64,000 bases of DNA from Kangiella shandongensis. GTDB taxonomy: Bacteria; Pseudomonadota; Gammaproteobacteria; Enterobacterales; Kangiellaceae. The notes beneath the pieces were generated by a model. That model was not told where the DNA came from. It saw only the letters and a program-made list of their open reading frames with translations, and made no database searches. Positions 61,683-64,000 of this stretch are shown one piece after another (the first letter of the stretch is position 1; every line of letters begins with the position of its first letter). The position numbers and the translations under genes are program-made. The stretch spans positions 1-64,000 of the forward strand of contig NZ_JACNML010000011.1 in NCBI RefSeq assembly GCF_020005365.1, in the 5' to 3' direction.

Positions 61683-62699
61683 TTAATTCTCCGCTAATGT
61701 TTGCAGTAGTTTGCTGACTGGCGTCGGTAGGCCAATTTCAGCAATTTCATTGAGTGCAAAGGTGCCTATTTGATTGGGCTCCATGATACCCGTGTCAGCG
61801 ATATTTTTCATTAGTAATGGCTGCACTTCGAGATCATAGTGACTAAATTTATGTACAAAGGAATCCAGCTTCTGTTGATGCTCAGGTTCGCTCTGTGTTT
61901 GTTCAATTTCGGGAAAACACCAGAGGCCGCCCCAGATCCCCGAAGGTGGTCGCTTGTGCAGGATGACCTGATTGTTTTTTAGACAGACAAGCCAATAAAC
62001 CGAACGCTTGGGGTGGGCTTTTTTCGGTTTCTTGCCGGGTAACTCTTCAATTTTGTCATGTCCCAGCGCGTAGCACTTGGCTGAGAGCGGGCAGCTATCG
62101 CATTTCGGTTTGCTGCGGGTACAGACCACGGCGCCTAAATCCATCATCGCCTGGTTGTACTGGGCTGTATGTTCGCCTGGAGTGTTGTCTTCTGCTCGTT
62201 GCCACAGTGCTTTTAATACTGACGCCTTGCCAGCCCAGCCTTCGATACCATAACAGCGTGCCAGAACGCGTTTGACGTTTCCATCGAGGATAGCACTCGG
62301 CTGATCAAAAGCGAAAGCCGCGATAGCGCCGGCGGTGGAGCGACCGACGCCGGGCAGGGTTTCGATTTCGGACTGGCTTTGTGGAAACTGGCCATCGAAT
62401 TCATCGGCAACCTGCCTGGCTGCCTTGTGCAGATTGCGCGCACGACTGTAATAACCCAGTCCGCTCCACAGGTGCATCACCTGATCTTCGCTGGCCTGCG
62501 CCAGATCGACGATAGTCGGAAACTGCTGCAGGAATTTCTCGTAGTAAGGAATAACCGTCGTGACCTGGGTCTGCTGCAGCATGATCTCAGACAGCCAGAT
62601 ACGATACGGATCTTTGGTGCCTTGCCATGGCAGGTGCTTGCGACCATGCTGTCGATAATAGTCGATAACCTTTTGTTGAAAGTCTTTAGGCTGCCACAT
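61683..62699 (-). CDS. mutY: A/G-specific adenine DNA glycosylase
   Basis: This 338-residue glycosylase starts at ATG 62699 (MWQPKDFQQKVIDYYRQHG); the longer frame to 62759 overlaps the upstream gene and is not used. It removes adenine mispaired with 8-oxoguanine. The helix-hairpin-helix LPGVGRSTAGAIAAFAF, catalytic Glu in SEIMLQQTQV and Asp in AILDGNVKRVL are present. The 4Fe-4S loop CTRSKPKCDSCPLSAKC keeps the C-x6-C-x2-C-x5-C spacing. A NUDIX-like C-terminal domain (VYWLVCLKNNQVILHKRP onward) reads 8-oxoG. It overlaps no neighbour and abuts yggX. Confidence 0.96.
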   Translation of the reverse strand: MWQPKDFQQKVIDYYRQHGRKHLPWQGTKDPYRIWLSEIMLQQTQVTTVIPYYEKFLQQFPTIVDLAQASEDQVMHLWSGLGYYSRARNLHKAARQVADEFDGQFPQSQSEIETLPGVGRSTAGAIAAFAFDQPSAILDGNVKRVLARCYGIEGWAGKASVLKALWQRAEDNTPGEHTAQYNQAMMDLGAVVCTRSKPKCDSCPLSAKCYALGHDKIEELPGKKPKKAHPKRSVYWLVCLKNNQVILHKRPPSGIWGGLWCFPEIEQTQSEPEHQQKLDSFVHKFSHYDLEVQPLLMKNIADTGIMEPNQIGTFALNEIAEIGLPTPVSKLLQTLAEN

Positions 62700-62713
62700 G
62701 GAGGTACTCTGGC

Positions 62714-64000
62714 TTAGAAGTCGTAAAGGATGGGCAGGATAATCGACAATGAGATCCACATCAATACAACCAGTGGCACACCAACTTTGACGAAGTCGGA
62801 GAACTTGTAGCCACCAGCATTCATGACCAGCAGGTTGGTCTTATAGGCCATCGGGGTGGCGAAGCTCATGTTGGCACCGAACAGTACCGCGATAACAAAA
62901 GGTTCTGGCGGTAAATTAAGTTGCGTGGCGACACTGACCGCGATCGGCGTACCGATAACCGCGGCGGCATTATTCGAGACAACATTGGTCAGAATTGCCA
63001 GTAGTAGCATCAGGCCGCTGAGTAGAACCGTTGGCGGGGCGCCATGCAATAAGGAGACAAAGGCCTGAGCTAGATATTCAGCGGCTCCGGTTTCGGTCAT
63101 ACCCATCCCTAAAGCCAAACTGGCGGCGACAATCAGCACCACGGGGGCACTGAGTGCATTCATGGCATCGCGCCAGGTAATGCAGTGTGTCAGGATCATC
63201 AGCAGGGCGCCAGCCAAGGCACTGACAGAGATAGGTAATAAGCCAACCGCAGCGAATAATACCACTAGCCCCATTATGATGAGGGCTCTCGGCGCGCGAT
63301 GCGAGCGCGGCAAGTCAGTTGTAGCATCGAGCACTAAAATATCACCGCGCTTTTTAAATTCGGAAATTTCTTTTTGCCCGCCCTGTACCAGTAAAACATC
63401 ACCGACGTGCAGCGTAACCTTACCCAGCCCTTTGTTATGCATATCGACAACACGGTCGCTGCGGTGCAGAGCGATCGCAACGAGACCATACTGGTTCATA
63501 AAACTGACGTCTTTAAGAGAACGCCCAGCTAAGGGTGAGCCTGGCGTTACGACCAGCTCGGATAGTTGCTGGTTCTCGGCGGTTAAGGGATGGTCTTCGT
63601 TGACCTGCTGCCCGGCTTTATAAAGCCTCGCGCCCAGCACCTGCTCGTATTCCTTAAGGCGATTGGGAGTATCGGTGACGCGCAGCTTATCACCGGCGCG
63701 AACAATGGCGTCGGGCATCGGCATAATGGTCGCTTCGGAGCCACGGTGAATACGGGTTACCTTCATCATACCGTCGGTTTTACGGATAACCTCGGCCAGC
63801 GTTCTGCCGTCAGCAAAAGAATTATCGTTAATGTGTAATTGGGCGGTAAAAATACGCGGTGAGGTATTTTTCATGATGGCCTGACGCTCTGGGGTGATCC
63901 TGGGGGCGACCAGCCACAGGTAAATCACGGCAACGGCTCCAGCCATGGCCGCCGGCAACATAAAATCGAACATACCAAAGCGCTCCAGCCCTAAGTCGGC
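62714..64000 (-). CDS. SLC13-family permease with TrkA-C domains (5' end outside window)
   Basis: The frame stays open from the ATG at 63973 through the last nine codons (ADLGLERFG) to the right edge, so the real start lies beyond; 428 residues are visible. A membrane segment is followed by two RCK_C/TrkA-C domains (about 45-125 and 140-220, with LAGRSLKDVSFMNQYGLVAIAL). The C-terminal permease half has ILTNVVSNNAAAVIGTPIAVSVA and LFGANMSFATPMAYKTNLLVMNAGGYKFSDFVKVG. It is related to the protein at 48873-50648. It lies 14 bp upstream of mutY and may be co-transcribed. The substrate is unknown. Confidence 0.9.
   Translation of the reverse strand, partial: ADLGLERFGMFDFMLPAAMAGAVAVIYLWLVAPRITPERQAIMKNTSPRIFTAQLHINDNSFADGRTLAEVIRKTDGMMKVTRIHRGSEATIMPMPDAIVRAGDKLRVTDTPNRLKEYEQVLGARLYKAGQQVNEDHPLTAENQQLSELVVTPGSPLAGRSLKDVSFMNQYGLVAIALHRSDRVVDMHNKGLGKVTLHVGDVLLVQGGQKEISEFKKRGDILVLDATTDLPRSHRAPRALIIMGLVVLFAAVGLLPISVSALAGALLMILTHCITWRDAMNALSAPVVLIVAASLALGMGMTETGAAEYLAQAFVSLLHGAPPTVLLSGLMLLLAILTNVVSNNAAAVIGTPIAVSVATQLNLPPEPFVIAVLFGANMSFATPMAYKTNLLVMNAGGYKFSDFVKVGVPLVVLMWISLSIILPILYDF

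Noticed and set aside
1-64000. CRISPR array, prophage or conjugative element
   Set aside because: No regularly spaced repeats, no phage structural or integrase genes, and no conjugation genes were found.

Overview
The window comes from a free-living, probably marine Gammaproteobacterium of moderate GC. The gene set includes glyQ-glyS-gmhB, mutY-yggX, gor, prlC, rarD, rhlE, tag, a gamma-carbonic anhydrase, cytochrome c5 and TonB uptake, and the style resembles Kangiella or a relative. That genus is an inference from gene content, not a computed placement. The window is almost fully packed, with no rRNA, CRISPR array or prophage. It holds one tRNA gene, tRNA-Phe.

Left edge (1-828): two IS3-family elements lie head to head. 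One is cut by the window edge. The other has a clear -1 frameshift heptamer but a truncated orfB, followed by the 3' tail of a destroyed gene. 825-6654 is a tight five-gene minus-strand operon: CDP-glycerol-type glycerophosphotransferase, CTP:glycerol-3-phosphate cytidylyltransferase-like enzyme, WaaE-like glycosyltransferase, oligopeptidase A and an FGGY sugar/polyol kinase. The first three look like an envelope modification pathway.

6.7-30 kb is mostly housekeeping: glutathione reductase, a TraB/GumN lipoprotein with an ATP-grasp enzyme, a PAS-GGDEF-EAL protein, gamma-carbonic anhydrase, a DUF481 outer-membrane protein, glyQ-glyS-gmhB-epimerase, a TspO-like membrane protein, Tag glycosylase, an L,D-transpeptidase, a DJ-1 protein with an AraC/GyrI regulator, tusA-DUF1285, dps, a TPR-GGDEF protein, and a large secreted TolB-propeller amidohydrolase.

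30.1-38.3 kb is the most accessory-looking stretch. It has a MarR/EVE/DUF2798 cassette with a visible operator over its promoter, a secreted HEWVH metalloprotein, an RhlE helicase, an unlisted 35-residue basic protein, and AT-rich genes of unknown function. 38.3-50.7 kb carries stress and redox genes (DUF899, YcaC, an NADPH-FMN reductase, a CDGSH-GltS fusion, DoxX), two cytochrome c5-like genes around a GNAT gene, a thioesterase, rarD and an SLC13/TrkA-C permease.

50.7-64 kb holds a histidine-rich, zinc-type TonB receptor with a DUF2946-like partner, a ThrE-like exporter, a nuclease lipoprotein, an aspartoacylase-family protein, a LysR/pirin divergent pair, an nfeD-slipin operon, a tRNA-Phe gene with a decayed duplicate of its 3' end 190 bp away, yggX, mutY and a second SLC13 permease cut by the right edge.

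All calls rest on reading the sequence. No database search was run.
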